From Verrucomicrobiota bacterium (GTDB taxonomy: Bacteria; Verrucomicrobiota; Verrucomicrobiia; Verrucomicrobiales; Verrucomicrobiaceae): DNA of 35,386 nucleotides. Both the position numbers and the translations under genes were made by a program. The stretch spans positions 1 through 35,386 of the forward strand of contig JAPLUM010000660.1 of the NCBI GenBank assembly GCA_026397605.1, written 5' to 3'. Shown piece after piece: positions 8,515 to 18,087 of the stretch. Position 1 is the stretch's first letter; the number at the start of each line of letters is the position of its first letter. A model generated the notes under the pieces. The model saw only the letters and a list, made by a program, of their open reading frames with translations. It was not told the origin of the DNA and made no database searches.

Positions 8515-9429
8515 CTACAAGCCAAACGCTGTATCCATCTCTGCGGAGACACCTTTGAGGTATTCCAAATCACCGCTGCTGACTTCGGCAGCCAGCCAGC
8601 CGTGAAAGTTGATCTCCAGGAGAGCCTTTCGCACGTCAGCGTAATCGATATCACCCTGGCCGATGGGAGTGAATTTGTTTTCGGCGCGTGAGAAGCCTTT
8701 CACGTCCAGCTTCAGCACGCGATGACCGAGCTGGCGGATCCAGTCGCCCATGCTGCCGTACTTCCAGTGATTGCCGATATCGAACTGCATTCCCACCCAA
8801 GGCGAGCGGAACTCATCTACATACTTCACAAACTTGTCCGCTTTTTGATCGCTGCCGCCGCTGTGGTCATAGCAAAACTGGTTCCACACATTTTCGATCA
8901 CGATCTGCACACCCAGCTCTGCCGCTAAAGGCACAGCCTTGGCGATGTTTTCCACGCTGCGCGACCAGATCTCATTCTCGGGACCGTCCTCCCCCTTGCC
9001 CACAACGAGTAGCACGCTGTGCCCACCTACCTCGCGGGTATCACGCAGAGCTTGCTGGAGGTTTTGCAGCGCCTTTGCCCGCGTCGCGGCATCTGGGCTG
9101 GTGTGGCGGATGCCCCAATGCTCACCGCACACACTGCCATCCACAGGCAGGCCAGATTCAGCGATGGCTTTTTTCGTCTCTGCCACATTATTTCCAGGAA
9201 AGCCCATCTCCACTCCTTTGAAGCCCGCTTCCTTTGCGATCTTGAATTTCTCCGTGAGATCTGCCCCACTTTTGATCATGCCTACTTTAAGCGTTTTATA
9301 AAGTCGGCCCGCAAGCGCATCGGATACATTAGGAGCCGCGAAGGCCTGACGAAGTGGAAGCGCAGCTCCTGTGGCGAGGATCGAAGCATGACGAAGAAAC
9401 TGACGACGATTGGAGAAAGAGGATGGCAT
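8515..9429 (-). CDS. Sugar phosphate isomerase/epimerase-like TIM-barrel protein, Tat-exported
   Basis: About 304 residues from the ATG at 9429. That start yields a clean Tat signal (NRRQFLRHASILATGAALPL). ATGs at about 9465 would add 12 residues, with an AAAGG placed too far upstream of 9429 to settle the choice. The open frame to 9633 overlaps the preceding gene and is not protein-like. The mature part is an AP-endonuclease-2/xylose-isomerase-type barrel: LKVGMIKSG at strand 1, GFKGVEMGFPG, a metal-ligand Glu in QIVIEN, Asp in MQFDIGNHW, KLDVKG, and Glu in GWLAAEVSS. These acidic residues match the divalent-metal centre of the family. Export is typical for verrucomicrobial homologues. It lies 94 bases downstream of the FAD oxidoreductase on the same strand, suggesting an operon acting on an oxidised sugar. 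Substrate unknown. Confidence 0.87.
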   Translation of the reverse strand: MPSSFSNRRQFLRHASILATGAALPLRQAFAAPNVSDALAGRLYKTLKVGMIKSGADLTEKFKIAKEAGFKGVEMGFPGNNVAETKKAIAESGLPVDGSVCGEHWGIRHTSPDAATRAKALQNLQQALRDTREVGGHSVLLVVGKGEDGPENEIWSRSVENIAKAVPLAAELGVQIVIENVWNQFCYDHSGGSDQKADKFVKYVDEFRSPWVGMQFDIGNHWKYGSMGDWIRQLGHRVLKLDVKGFSRAENKFTPIGQGDIDYADVRKALLEINFHGWLAAEVSSGDLEYLKGVSAEMDTAFGL

Positions 9430-9523
9430 GGCAGCACTACTACGTGAACAACCTTTCATCTTCATCAGCCATTTACCGCCAACTCTTAAAAAGTCCGGCA
9501 TTGCAGGCTCTTTGTCGGCATCC

Positions 9524-11911
9524 TCACTCCGCGGGAAGCACCTGCACGGCGTCGAGGTGCACGTTGCCTTGGGCTCCCTTGGTTCGGAAGATGACGGCAG
9601 CTTCCTCTCCAGCATTGAAGGTGAAGGTGCCAAGACTGTGCGCTCCTTTAGCTCCCTGCGCCTTCACGGTCTGGTTCAGGGTGAAGGTCTTTTCGCCGTC
9701 AACACTGAGCACGCTCACCGGCGCTGCCTTGGCGCGGTTGGCATGGGGCTGCCAGTAAACCCGCACTTCGTATTTGCCCGTCTGTTTCACGGCGAAGGCG
9801 AATCGTGCACTTGCTGCTGGGTCCTGCGAGAAACGGGTTTGCAGGCCCACGTAGGGCCTTAGCGAGGCACTGGTATTCCATTTGCCAGTGAGTTCCGCAT
9901 CCGCTTCGTCAATGACCAAACCTTCGAGAGAGGCGGGGTCGATGCTATCGCTAAAGACCTCTGGCAGTTCTTTGGCATTGGCTGGGCGATAGAGGTTTGC
10001 CTCCAGTGAATCACGACGCATGACTCCAGGCTGCTTCATCAGATCCTTCAAAATGTCCAAGTATTGCTCATACACGCCCCGAGGACTGGTTTGATGACGA
10101 ACACAGATCCAGGCAGCTTTTCCCACCACCTCGCCCATCATCCCGCAGGTCCGCATCACGCGGGTGCTGCCCAGCGCGAAACGGTCCACGCTGATCGTGC
10201 GTCCAGCCATGAAGAGGTTGCTGATGTCTTTGCTGTAGAAACAGCGGTAGGGCACAGGATAACCTTCTTTACGACCCGGATGATCCCCGTGTTTGGCGAT
10301 GCTGATGAAAGGATTGTCCGGGTAGTTCACCGCATACTGTTCCTTCGGATAATGCAGGTCCTGTGACCAGGTGGTAGGCACGCAGCCATCGGGATGCACG
10401 GCGCCTTTGATCATGTCTTCGCCATTGAAGACGAGGTCGCCCACGATGCGGCGGCTCTCACGCGGTCCACCGATGTAGGCCAGCCAGACGAGGTCATGAT
10501 TCGCATAGCTCTCCGCCTTCAGCGTCTTCAGGGCGGTAACTGCTCCATAAACCGCACGGAAGTTGTGATCCCGAATCAGCTCCAGATCTTTGATCGGATG
10601 CTTGTCAAAACCGCTTTCCCAGAACCATTCGCCACTCACGTAATCCTCTGGATTCTTCACCGGAGTGTAACCAAGGTCGTAACCAGTGGTGTTACGATCA
10701 TTCTTCTCGCCTGCCGGGGCAGTCGGATGCGGCTCTGGAAAGTCTGACAAGGTCAACGGCAGCGCCCAGGGGGTGGCTGGCCAGGTGACCGGTTGATGCA
10801 GGTTTTTCATCACCCACATGTTGCTCATGCCCATGCGGCCTTTTTCCTCCATCATGATCTCGGCACCAGCCAGTGAGCCCACAGTGCCATGTCCCGTGCA
10901 ATCCACGAACAGCTTGCCCACGTAGCGGGTTTCCGTGCCTTTCTTGGTATCCACGCCGGTGACACTGCGGATTGTTTTGCCATCCGTTGTCATGGTCACA
11001 CCGTAAACGAAGGTATTGAGGAACAGATCCAGGTTGGCTTCTGCCCGCACCACCTTTTCTTTCAGACTGTCATTGTACTCCGCTGGATCGGCTGCTGGAC
11101 TGTTGCTGGCACGATCTGCAAACTCCTCGATGATCTCGCCCAGATGCGGATAAAGGCCGCGACGCGTGCCGCCCTGTGCCCAGACTTGCACCTCACTGGA
11201 CCCGTTGCCTCCCAACACCGGGCGATCCTGAACCAGCGCCACCTTGAGCCCCTGCCGAGCGCCGGAAATCGCTGCTCCCAAGCCCGAGTAACCTCCACCG
11301 ACGACGACGAGATCGTATTCTTTCGTCTCCGGCGCTACCTCAGGTAATCCGCAAATAGTGCGACGCAATTGGTTGGTTTTCTCAAAGTCATTGGGCGGTG
11401 TGAAAGCCAAATCCTGAGACAGCAAAACGGCATCGACGCGGCCATCAAATCCAGTCAGATCCTTCAAAGCGATGGTTGCCTCTTTACCGCTGATTTCCAC
11501 ATCCCCTCCACTTTCCCACTGCCAGTCGGAACCCGTGGCTCCAAATTCATGGTCCAGCATCTTGCCGCCAACACGAACCTGAAAACGCCCTGGAGCACCC
11601 GTAGCCTTCCAAGGGCCTACCCAGTTCTTCGTCCGCACCCAGACACGATAAGTGCCTGCCGCTGGAACAGCCACGGTCGTGCTGGCATCTGTCACCGGCT
11701 TACCCATGCCATGGGCTAGCAGGTAGGGCGATCCCATGATGTTGATAAACTGTGTGTCGATGACCCAACCGCCTGCTTTATCAAAAGATTCTGCCTCGAC
11801 CCAAACAGGCTGAGCGGCGCTAAGAGCCGTTGAGAAGGCAAGAGTGGCGAGGATTGAATATCCCGCGGCGCGATTTCGCAGAGCACCGTAAAGTAAGGAG
11901 GCTGTTGTCAT
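9524..11911 (-). CDS. Secreted FAD-dependent oxidoreductase with flanking carbohydrate-binding-like domains
   Basis: A 795-residue protein. An N-terminal signal peptide runs to about residue 33 (hydrophobic SILATLAFSTALSAAQ). Residues about 35-165 form a beta-sandwich of the kind fused to glycan-active enzymes (AGTYRVWVRTKNW). An FAD_oxidored core starts at about 199 with the dinucleotide-binding motif YDLVVVGGGYSGLGAA and GGNGSSEV, and includes VDCTGHGTVGSLAGAE. The C-terminal 110 residues resemble a golvesin/xanthan lyase C-terminal domain (GKYEVRVYWQPHANRA, VHLDAVQVLP). The probable role is oxidation of a sugar or polyol outside the cytoplasm. It is the first gene of a two-gene minus-strand unit with the isomerase-like protein and faces the cytochrome/DUF1501 pair, which could receive the electrons; that link is inferred. 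The start has no strong ribosome-binding site. Confidence 0.87.
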   Translation of the reverse strand: MTTASLLYGALRNRAAGYSILATLAFSTALSAAQPVWVEAESFDKAGGWVIDTQFINIMGSPYLLAHGMGKPVTDASTTVAVPAAGTYRVWVRTKNWVGPWKATGAPGRFQVRVGGKMLDHEFGATGSDWQWESGGDVEISGKEATIALKDLTGFDGRVDAVLLSQDLAFTPPNDFEKTNQLRRTICGLPEVAPETKEYDLVVVGGGYSGLGAAISGARQGLKVALVQDRPVLGGNGSSEVQVWAQGGTRRGLYPHLGEIIEEFADRASNSPAADPAEYNDSLKEKVVRAEANLDLFLNTFVYGVTMTTDGKTIRSVTGVDTKKGTETRYVGKLFVDCTGHGTVGSLAGAEIMMEEKGRMGMSNMWVMKNLHQPVTWPATPWALPLTLSDFPEPHPTAPAGEKNDRNTTGYDLGYTPVKNPEDYVSGEWFWESGFDKHPIKDLELIRDHNFRAVYGAVTALKTLKAESYANHDLVWLAYIGGPRESRRIVGDLVFNGEDMIKGAVHPDGCVPTTWSQDLHYPKEQYAVNYPDNPFISIAKHGDHPGRKEGYPVPYRCFYSKDISNLFMAGRTISVDRFALGSTRVMRTCGMMGEVVGKAAWICVRHQTSPRGVYEQYLDILKDLMKQPGVMRRDSLEANLYRPANAKELPEVFSDSIDPASLEGLVIDEADAELTGKWNTSASLRPYVGLQTRFSQDPAASARFAFAVKQTGKYEVRVYWQPHANRAKAAPVSVLSVDGEKTFTLNQTVKAQGAKGAHSLGTFTFNAGEEAAVIFRTKGAQGNVHLDAVQVLPAE

Positions 11912-12210
11912 GATTCGTGAGGTTTGGCGATGAGTGGATCAGGGTAAATCAATTGCCGCTATAGGTTTTGATTGCTCGCAGCTTTTGATTCAAGATCTTT
12001 CTCGATGCGTTTTGCGGCAGACAAAACTTTGACTCATGGGATTAGGATTCCAGGTTATTCTGGAGATGCCGGCCTTGGCTTTTCAAACTCTCAGTCCTCT
12101 GTGAAATCTGTGTCATCTGTGGATGAAAGTTCAGAGGAACTTAATTTTCGCAAAATACTTCGTCACAACTGACGGGAAGGGATTATTCTAAAGGAGTACC
12201 TCTTCTTTAT
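11912..12210. other. Divergent intergenic region between the FAD oxidoreductase and alpha-2-macroglobulin genes
   Basis: This holds the upstream regions of both genes. TTGACT at 12029-12034 followed after 18 bases by GGTTAT is a weak sigma-70-like pair for the rightward gene. AAGGAG at 12191-12196 is a ribosome-binding site, somewhat far (14 bases) from the ATG at 12211. A short 9-base-periodic element (CTGTG repeated three times) lies at 12096-12122. A 66-codon open frame here does not resemble a protein. Confidence 0.45.
12096..12122. repeat. Three imperfect 9-base tandem units containing TCTGTG
   Basis: The units are CCTCTGTGA, AATCTGTGT and CATCTGTGG, in direct succession. Similar TCTGTGT-CATCTGTGG strings recur, to my recollection, between genes of many unrelated environmental bacteria; their role is unknown. 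The element lies in the leader or promoter region of the alpha-2-macroglobulin gene. Confidence 0.5.
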
Positions 12211-15200
12211 ATGTCCCCTTCTCCAGGTTCGTGGTTCGCGCGGGTGATCCGTGTGGTTTTTGGCGAGTTTCAATACCGGCCACCGGACTGGATGCCGCGT
12301 TTTACGCGGGCGGCTGACGCGGAGGTGTGCTCTCGGCCGGGGCGGTATGCGCTGCTCATAGTCCTCTCTGGCGTGGTGGCTGTGGCGGTGCCGCCGATCT
12401 TGGAGTGGCAGAGGGCACATCAGCCGCGTGAGCGACAACTCACGGAGGTCCGCAAACTGAGTGGCACTCTGACGATGCCGAGCTTGACGGCGATGGTGAA
12501 GGACAAGCCGGTGTTTCAAGCGCTGACGCTTAGCTTCAGTGGCTCGGTCGCAAAGCTGGATGCGGTGGGTAAAGCTGCCTCAGGTGTCTCCCTGACCCCG
12601 GCTCATGAAGGGGCGTGGAATTGGACCTCAGAAAAACAGCTGACTTTCACGCCTACGAAAGACTGGCCTGCTGATCAGGAGTATGTCGTCACACTGGACG
12701 CGGCTACGCTGCCAGCGGAGGTGGCCTTAGCGCAGACAAGCTGGAAAGGCCGCACAAAAGCGCTGGAGATCACGGTCACGGAGGCAGAGTTCCAGATTGA
12801 TCCGCGGGACCCGAGTCTGCAAAACATCGTGGTGGGCTACATGTCCAGTCATCCGCTTAGTAAGCTTGAGGTGCAGAACTCCCTGCAAATGGAGGTCGTT
12901 GGTGGTGCCAAGGTCTTTGATTGGAAAGGCCAGAAGCCAGATCAGCTTTTCACGGTCGTGGAAGGCAAGCATGAGCGGAAGTTTTGGCTGCGCAGCACTC
13001 GCGTTCAGGTACCGGAAAAGGAGGACTTTGTGAAAGTCACCTTACGCGGCAGCCTGACGACTACGGTCGGTGGGGCAAAGCTGGGCCAGGACATCCTGCG
13101 CAAGGTGCGTGTGCCAGACATCGAAAGCGGATTCCGCATCACGAGTGCTGAAACGGAGATCGTGAAGACGCAGGAAGGTGAGCCCGAGCAGTTTCTCTTC
13201 ATCAACACCGAAGGCTACGTGACCACGGAGTCGCTCATGAAAAAACTGGGTGTCTGGTTGGAGCCACCGAACTTCACCATCGTCGATCCACTCGGGAAAC
13301 GAGTCAGCCCTAGTGGGAATGATGTGACGGAGGATATGCTGCGTCAGTTCTCTGCTGTGTCGCTGAAGCCAGTGGAGCTGGAGCTCAGTGATGACTCACC
13401 GGCGACGAAGCGTCATGGCTACAAGTTTCTAACCGAAAAACAGGGCAGGCTTTTCATCCGCATCGGCAAAGGGGTGGAGGCACTCGGCGGCTTCCGATTG
13501 GGCAAAGAGTTCCGCGCTTTTCAAAGCGTGCCTGACTTCCCCAAAGAGGTGCAGCTCCTCGGCAAAGGCGGTGTGTTAGCGCTCCAGGGCGAGCGTAAAC
13601 TGTCGGTAAAATCTCGCGGTGTGCCGCATCTGCGTGTGACCATGGCGCGTGTGCCAGCTCGGCAGGTAAATCATCTCGTGGTCATGACAGAGGGCGACTT
13701 TGCCAGTCCTTACTTTGTCATGGGAGACAGCTTTGATGAGTCAAACATCGCCCACTTTCTGCGCCGCGTGCAGCCGGTGGCGATGAAGAATGAATACGAG
13801 GCCTGTTACAGTGTGCTGGACTTTGCCGGCGCGCTACAAACACCGGACAACAGTGACCCGGATGCCTCACGCGGGCTCTTCTTTGTGACCACGGAGGGCG
13901 TGGTGCCATCCTCAGCCAGCTCGCAGAAACGTCTGGAAGGTGATGACGTGGAGGACGACTGGTCTGAGATCGGCGCTGAGGCCAGGGAGAAGCGTTTCGT
14001 GCTGGTGACGGATCTCGGCCTCATGGTGAAACGCAATGCGAATGGCAGTCGAGATGTCTTTGTGCAGAGCATCCAGAAGGGTGAGCCTGTGAATGCGGTC
14101 ACCATCACCGTGCTGGCCAAGAATGGTGAATACCTGCTGCAACAAACCACCGCAGATGGTCACGCGCTGCTGCCGAGTTTAGAGAACTTCCAGCGTGAGA
14201 AGCGACCTGTGGCCATCGTGGCTTCTCTGGGCAATGACCTTGCTTTTTTACCCTTTGAGCGGCCAGATCGTTTGCTGGACTTTTCCCGGTTTGACATCGG
14301 TGGTGTGCTGGCTTCTGAAGGTGAGGCCTTGGAGGCCTTTGTCTTCACGGAGCGCGGCATTTACCGGCCTGGAGATGACATCCACATCGGTGCAGTGGTG
14401 AAGCGGCGTGATTGGTTGGCGGGTCTCACGGGCCTGCCGCTGGAGGTGCAAGTGATGAACTCCAAAGATGAAATCATCGATACTCAAAAGCTCTCTCTTA
14501 CTGCTGACGGCCTCATCGAAGCCAAAACCAAAACCGATGAAGCCGACCCAACAGGGCGCTATGTCGTGCGGCTCTACCTTGTGCGTGATGATGAGCGTAT
14601 CCGCTTGGGGCAGACGGTCATTCGAGTGGAGGACTTCCAGCCAGACCGCATGAAGTTAGACGTCACACTCGCTGGAGATAACGGTGGCGGTTGGCTCCAA
14701 CCCAAGGGCATCTCGGCCAAAGCCACGCTTCAAACTTTGTTCGGCTTTGCCGCAGCTGATCGCACACTGAAAGCCCGCCTGGAACTGACTCCAGGCGATT
14801 TTGCCTTCGAAGCCTATCCTGACTACACCTTTCATAATCGCCTGCCCATGACCTCACTCATGGACGAACAGACGCTGGAGCCTGGACAAAAAGTGGAGCT
14901 AGGTGAAGTGAAGACGGATGCTGCTGGCAGCGCTGAATTTAACCTTGGCATGGAGCGCTTTGCTCAGAGCTGCTTTCAGGCAAATCTGTTGATTGAAGCA
15001 TTCGAGGCTGATGGGGGACGCAGCGTTCGTTTTGGTAAAAGTTTCCTCGTAGCAGAGTTGCCGTATGTCATCGGCTACAAGGCAGATGCCAAGCTGGACT
15101 ACCTGGGCAAAGACATGCAGGCGAGCGTGCGTTTCATGGCGCTGGGACCCACTGTTAAACCTGTGGCAGCGCCTGCACTCACGGCGCGCATCGTGCAGAT

Positions 15201-18078
15201 ACGCCATGTGTCTGTGCTGACTAAGCAGGAAAACGACAGCTACGCCTACATCTCCACCCGCCGTGAAAGTACGCTGAGTGAGACGCCCTTTCGTTTGCCT
15301 GTAGAAGGCAGCTCCTTCAGCCTGCCGACCAGTGCTGCTGGTGAGTATCGTCTAGAGCTGCGTGATCTGGAGAACCATGTCGTGTGCAGCACCGTCTTTA
15401 ACATCGTCGGTCAAGGGGATGCAGGTCGCAGTCTGGAGCGTGATGCTGAACTCGGCATCAAACTCGCCAAGACAACCTGGAACAGTGGCGACTCCCTGGA
15501 GGCCAGTCTCAGCGCTGCCTATACGGGCGCGGGCCTGCTCACCCTGGAGCGTGAGCGGGTGCTCGGCTGGCAGTGGTTCAAAGCAGGCACACCCGCAAGT
15601 GTGCAGCACATGACTCTACCTGAAAGCATCGAAGGCTCCACCTATATGAACGCATCCTTTGTTCGGGCATTGGACTCACCTGAAATCTTTACCACACCGC
15701 TCAGCTATGCTGTGGCGCATTTTACGGCGAACCCAGACAAGCACCGTATCTCCCTCACGCTGGATGCGCCAGCAATCGTGAAGCCTGGAGAGCAGCTCAC
15801 CATTGGCTTCCAAGCAGCCAAGCCATGCCGCATCGTTGTCTATGCAGTGGATGCAGGCATTCATCAAATCAGTGACTACTCGCTGCCAGATCCACTGGCG
15901 CATCTGGATCGCCAACGCGCTTTGGAAGTGCAGACCGAGCAGATGATGGACCTGCTCATTCCCGAGTTTAGTCTGATCTCCAAAGCGAAAGCCTATGGTG
16001 GCGATGCTGATAAGCCACTGCGCCTCGGTTTGAACCCTTTCAAGCGCCGTCGTGAGCCGCCGGTGGTGTATTGGAGCGGACTCATCGAAGCTGGCCCGGA
16101 GCGGAAAGAAGTGAGCTACAGCGTGCCGGATTACTTTGCTGGAAAGCTTAATCTCATGGCCGTCGCAGTCGCCGCAGAGGGTGTTGGCCGAGCAGAGACG
16201 AGTTGCCTTGTGCGGGGGCCCTTGGTGCTGACGCCGAATGTGCCCTTCTTTGCTGCGCCTGGAGATGAATTCACGGCATCGCTCACCGTCGCCAATAATC
16301 TGGAAGGTGCCGAAGCACAGCAGCCTATTTCCCTGGTGGCTCAGGTCACGCCACATTTGGAACTCATCGAGTCACCGCAGGTGCCGCTGAACATCGCCGC
16401 AGGCACAGAGGACACCGTGCGCTTCCGCGTGAAGGTGAAAGATGAACTAGGCAGCGCAGAGATCACCTTTAAAGCCGAGGTCGCTGGCCAAACTGTGCTA
16501 CGCCGCGCCACGCTGAGTGTGCGACCTGCCGCGCCGTTCATCACGAATGTGCAAAGCGGTTGGTTCAGGGAACCGACGAAAGACGTGAATGTGAAGCGCC
16601 AAATGTTCCCGCAGTTTCGCAAGCTAGAAGCCAGCATCTCGGCACTGCCACTGGGACTGGCCCGTGGGCTGGAAGCTTACCTGCACGAGTATCCCTACGG
16701 CTGCTCGGAGCAGATCACTAGCCGGGCCATTGCGCGACTACTATTGAGCAAAGAAGTGGACTTTGGTCTAGATGCCGCTGAATCCGCTCGGCAATTGGAT
16801 ACCTCCTTTCAACTGCTGCGCAGCCGACAAAATAGCGATGGCGGTTTTGGCTACTGGGGCTCTGATGCCAATGGCGGGATTGATTACCTCTCTGTCTATG
16901 TCACCCGATTTCTGACTGAGGCACGGGACGCAGGCCACGCTGTGCCATCCGCCTTGCTAGACAGTGCCCGCTCACGCATGCAGCAGATGGCCCGTGCGGA
17001 GCCGCATGGCCTGGATGATGCCAGCATCCAAGCCGCCGCCATCTACCTGCTGACACGTCAGGGCATCAACACCTCTAGCCAAGTTTTGAATCTGCGTGAT
17101 CATCTGCGCACCCATTTTAAAGAAGAAGTCTGGCGCACCCATCTCGTCTCTGCCTATTTGGCCAGCACCTATGCCCTGCTGAAGCAGCAGAAAGAAGCCG
17201 AAACACTCATCACGGGCTATTGGCAAAGTGTGCGTAAAGCACGCAGCGCTGCCAGCTGGAGAGGCGACTACTATCTCGATCCGCAAGTCAGCCAGGCAGA
17301 AGGCTTCGCGCTCGTTTGCAGGCACTTCCCTGAGATCGGCAGTGAGTTCCGTTATGAAGACCTCGCCATCATCACCGAACCACTTTCACAGCGCTTTAAC
17401 ACGCTAAGTGCTGCGACCAGTATCCTTGCTCTCAAAGCCTACTCCGACCTTGCCAAACAAGCGCAGGTGAAGCTTTCCATCAGCGAGCTCAGTCGTACTC
17501 AGGCCGCCGTCAGTGCGCTTGTCACCGAACAAAGCGGCCTCGTGAAAAGCACCTTCACTGCGCAAGCCGCAAGTCTGCGCTTTGGCCTGAAACAAGAAGG
17601 CAGTGATCTGGGTGCTTTTTATCAAGTCACTGAGTCCGGCTACGATCTCGGCCTGCCAAGCGAGCGCATTCGCAACGGTCTTGAAGTCTATCGCGAGATC
17701 ATCGATGCCGAAGGTAAGGCCGTCACCACTCTCAAAGTTGGTGAAGGTACCACCGTGCGTCTGCGACTGCGAAACATCTCACCCGATGATCTGAGTAACA
17801 TCGCCCTGCTCGACCTGCTGCCAGGCAGCTTTGAGATCGAGCCGAACAACCTCCGTCCAGGTCGTAATGCAGTGCCAGGAGCTGATTTTGTCGATGTCCG
17901 AGAAGATCGGAACCTCTTCTTCTGCTCGCTCGATAAAGGTGAATCCAAGACCTTTACCTATCGCATCAAACCCATCGCCGCCGGCACCTACATCATCCCT
18001 CCCCTCTTCGCCGAAGCAATGTACGACCGAGCCATTCATGGCCGCGAGGGCGATGGCAAGGTGGTGGTGGAACCGTGA
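12211..18078 (+). CDS. Bacterial alpha-2-macroglobulin (YfhM-like)
   Basis: A 1955-residue protein, longer than the roughly 1650 residues of E. coli YfhM. A single membrane segment at about 45-63 anchors it. There is no lipobox, unlike YfhM, so it is probably tethered in the inner membrane facing the periplasm. The middle consists of macroglobulin-type beta domains (for example YRPGDDIHIGAVVKRRDW near 720). The thioester motif GCSEQ is intact with Cys 1498, followed by an alpha/alpha-toroid thioester domain (RQNSDGGFGYWG). The C-terminal receptor-like domain ends with YDRAIHGREG. The family traps proteases that enter the periplasm, forming a covalent link through the thioester. It is followed 9 bases later by pbpC, the conserved partner that repairs peptidoglycan. 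AAGGAG lies 14 bases before the ATG. Confidence 0.93.
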   Translation: MSPSPGSWFARVIRVVFGEFQYRPPDWMPRFTRAADAEVCSRPGRYALLIVLSGVVAVAVPPILEWQRAHQPRERQLTEVRKLSGTLTMPSLTAMVKDKPVFQALTLSFSGSVAKLDAVGKAASGVSLTPAHEGAWNWTSEKQLTFTPTKDWPADQEYVVTLDAATLPAEVALAQTSWKGRTKALEITVTEAEFQIDPRDPSLQNIVVGYMSSHPLSKLEVQNSLQMEVVGGAKVFDWKGQKPDQLFTVVEGKHERKFWLRSTRVQVPEKEDFVKVTLRGSLTTTVGGAKLGQDILRKVRVPDIESGFRITSAETEIVKTQEGEPEQFLFINTEGYVTTESLMKKLGVWLEPPNFTIVDPLGKRVSPSGNDVTEDMLRQFSAVSLKPVELELSDDSPATKRHGYKFLTEKQGRLFIRIGKGVEALGGFRLGKEFRAFQSVPDFPKEVQLLGKGGVLALQGERKLSVKSRGVPHLRVTMARVPARQVNHLVVMTEGDFASPYFVMGDSFDESNIAHFLRRVQPVAMKNEYEACYSVLDFAGALQTPDNSDPDASRGLFFVTTEGVVPSSASSQKRLEGDDVEDDWSEIGAEAREKRFVLVTDLGLMVKRNANGSRDVFVQSIQKGEPVNAVTITVLAKNGEYLLQQTTADGHALLPSLENFQREKRPVAIVASLGNDLAFLPFERPDRLLDFSRFDIGGVLASEGEALEAFVFTERGIYRPGDDIHIGAVVKRRDWLAGLTGLPLEVQVMNSKDEIIDTQKLSLTADGLIEAKTKTDEADPTGRYVVRLYLVRDDERIRLGQTVIRVEDFQPDRMKLDVTLAGDNGGGWLQPKGISAKATLQTLFGFAAADRTLKARLELTPGDFAFEAYPDYTFHNRLPMTSLMDEQTLEPGQKVELGEVKTDAAGSAEFNLGMERFAQSCFQANLLIEAFEADGGRSVRFGKSFLVAELPYVIGYKADAKLDYLGKDMQASVRFMALGPTVKPVAAPALTARIVQIRHVSVLTKQENDSYAYISTRRESTLSETPFRLPVEGSSFSLPTSAAGEYRLELRDLENHVVCSTVFNIVGQGDAGRSLERDAELGIKLAKTTWNSGDSLEASLSAAYTGAGLLTLERERVLGWQWFKAGTPASVQHMTLPESIEGSTYMNASFVRALDSPEIFTTPLSYAVAHFTANPDKHRISLTLDAPAIVKPGEQLTIGFQAAKPCRIVVYAVDAGIHQISDYSLPDPLAHLDRQRALEVQTEQMMDLLIPEFSLISKAKAYGGDADKPLRLGLNPFKRRREPPVVYWSGLIEAGPERKEVSYSVPDYFAGKLNLMAVAVAAEGVGRAETSCLVRGPLVLTPNVPFFAAPGDEFTASLTVANNLEGAEAQQPISLVAQVTPHLELIESPQVPLNIAAGTEDTVRFRVKVKDELGSAEITFKAEVAGQTVLRRATLSVRPAAPFITNVQSGWFREPTKDVNVKRQMFPQFRKLEASISALPLGLARGLEAYLHEYPYGCSEQITSRAIARLLLSKEVDFGLDAAESARQLDTSFQLLRSRQNSDGGFGYWGSDANGGIDYLSVYVTRFLTEARDAGHAVPSALLDSARSRMQQMARAEPHGLDDASIQAAAIYLLTRQGINTSSQVLNLRDHLRTHFKEEVWRTHLVSAYLASTYALLKQQKEAETLITGYWQSVRKARSAASWRGDYYLDPQVSQAEGFALVCRHFPEIGSEFRYEDLAIITEPLSQRFNTLSAATSILALKAYSDLAKQAQVKLSISELSRTQAAVSALVTEQSGLVKSTFTAQAASLRFGLKQEGSDLGAFYQVTESGYDLGLPSERIRNGLEVYREIIDAEGKAVTTLKVGEGTTVRLRLRNISPDDLSNIALLDLLPGSFEIEPNNLRPGRNAVPGADFVDVREDRNLFFCSLDKGESKTFTYRIKPIAAGTYIIPPLFAEAMYDRAIHGREGDGKVVVEP

Positions 18079-18087
18079 GGTTTTTTC

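Noticed and set aside
11972-12172. 66-codon open frame upstream of the alpha-2-macroglobulin gene
   Set aside because: It covers the tandem CTGTG element, has no ribosome-binding site and no protein-like composition.
15676-16356. Long antisense frames under the alpha-2-macroglobulin and DUF1553 genes (also 5151-5828)
   Set aside because: They arise from codon bias in GC-rich genes; their His/Arg-rich translations match no family.
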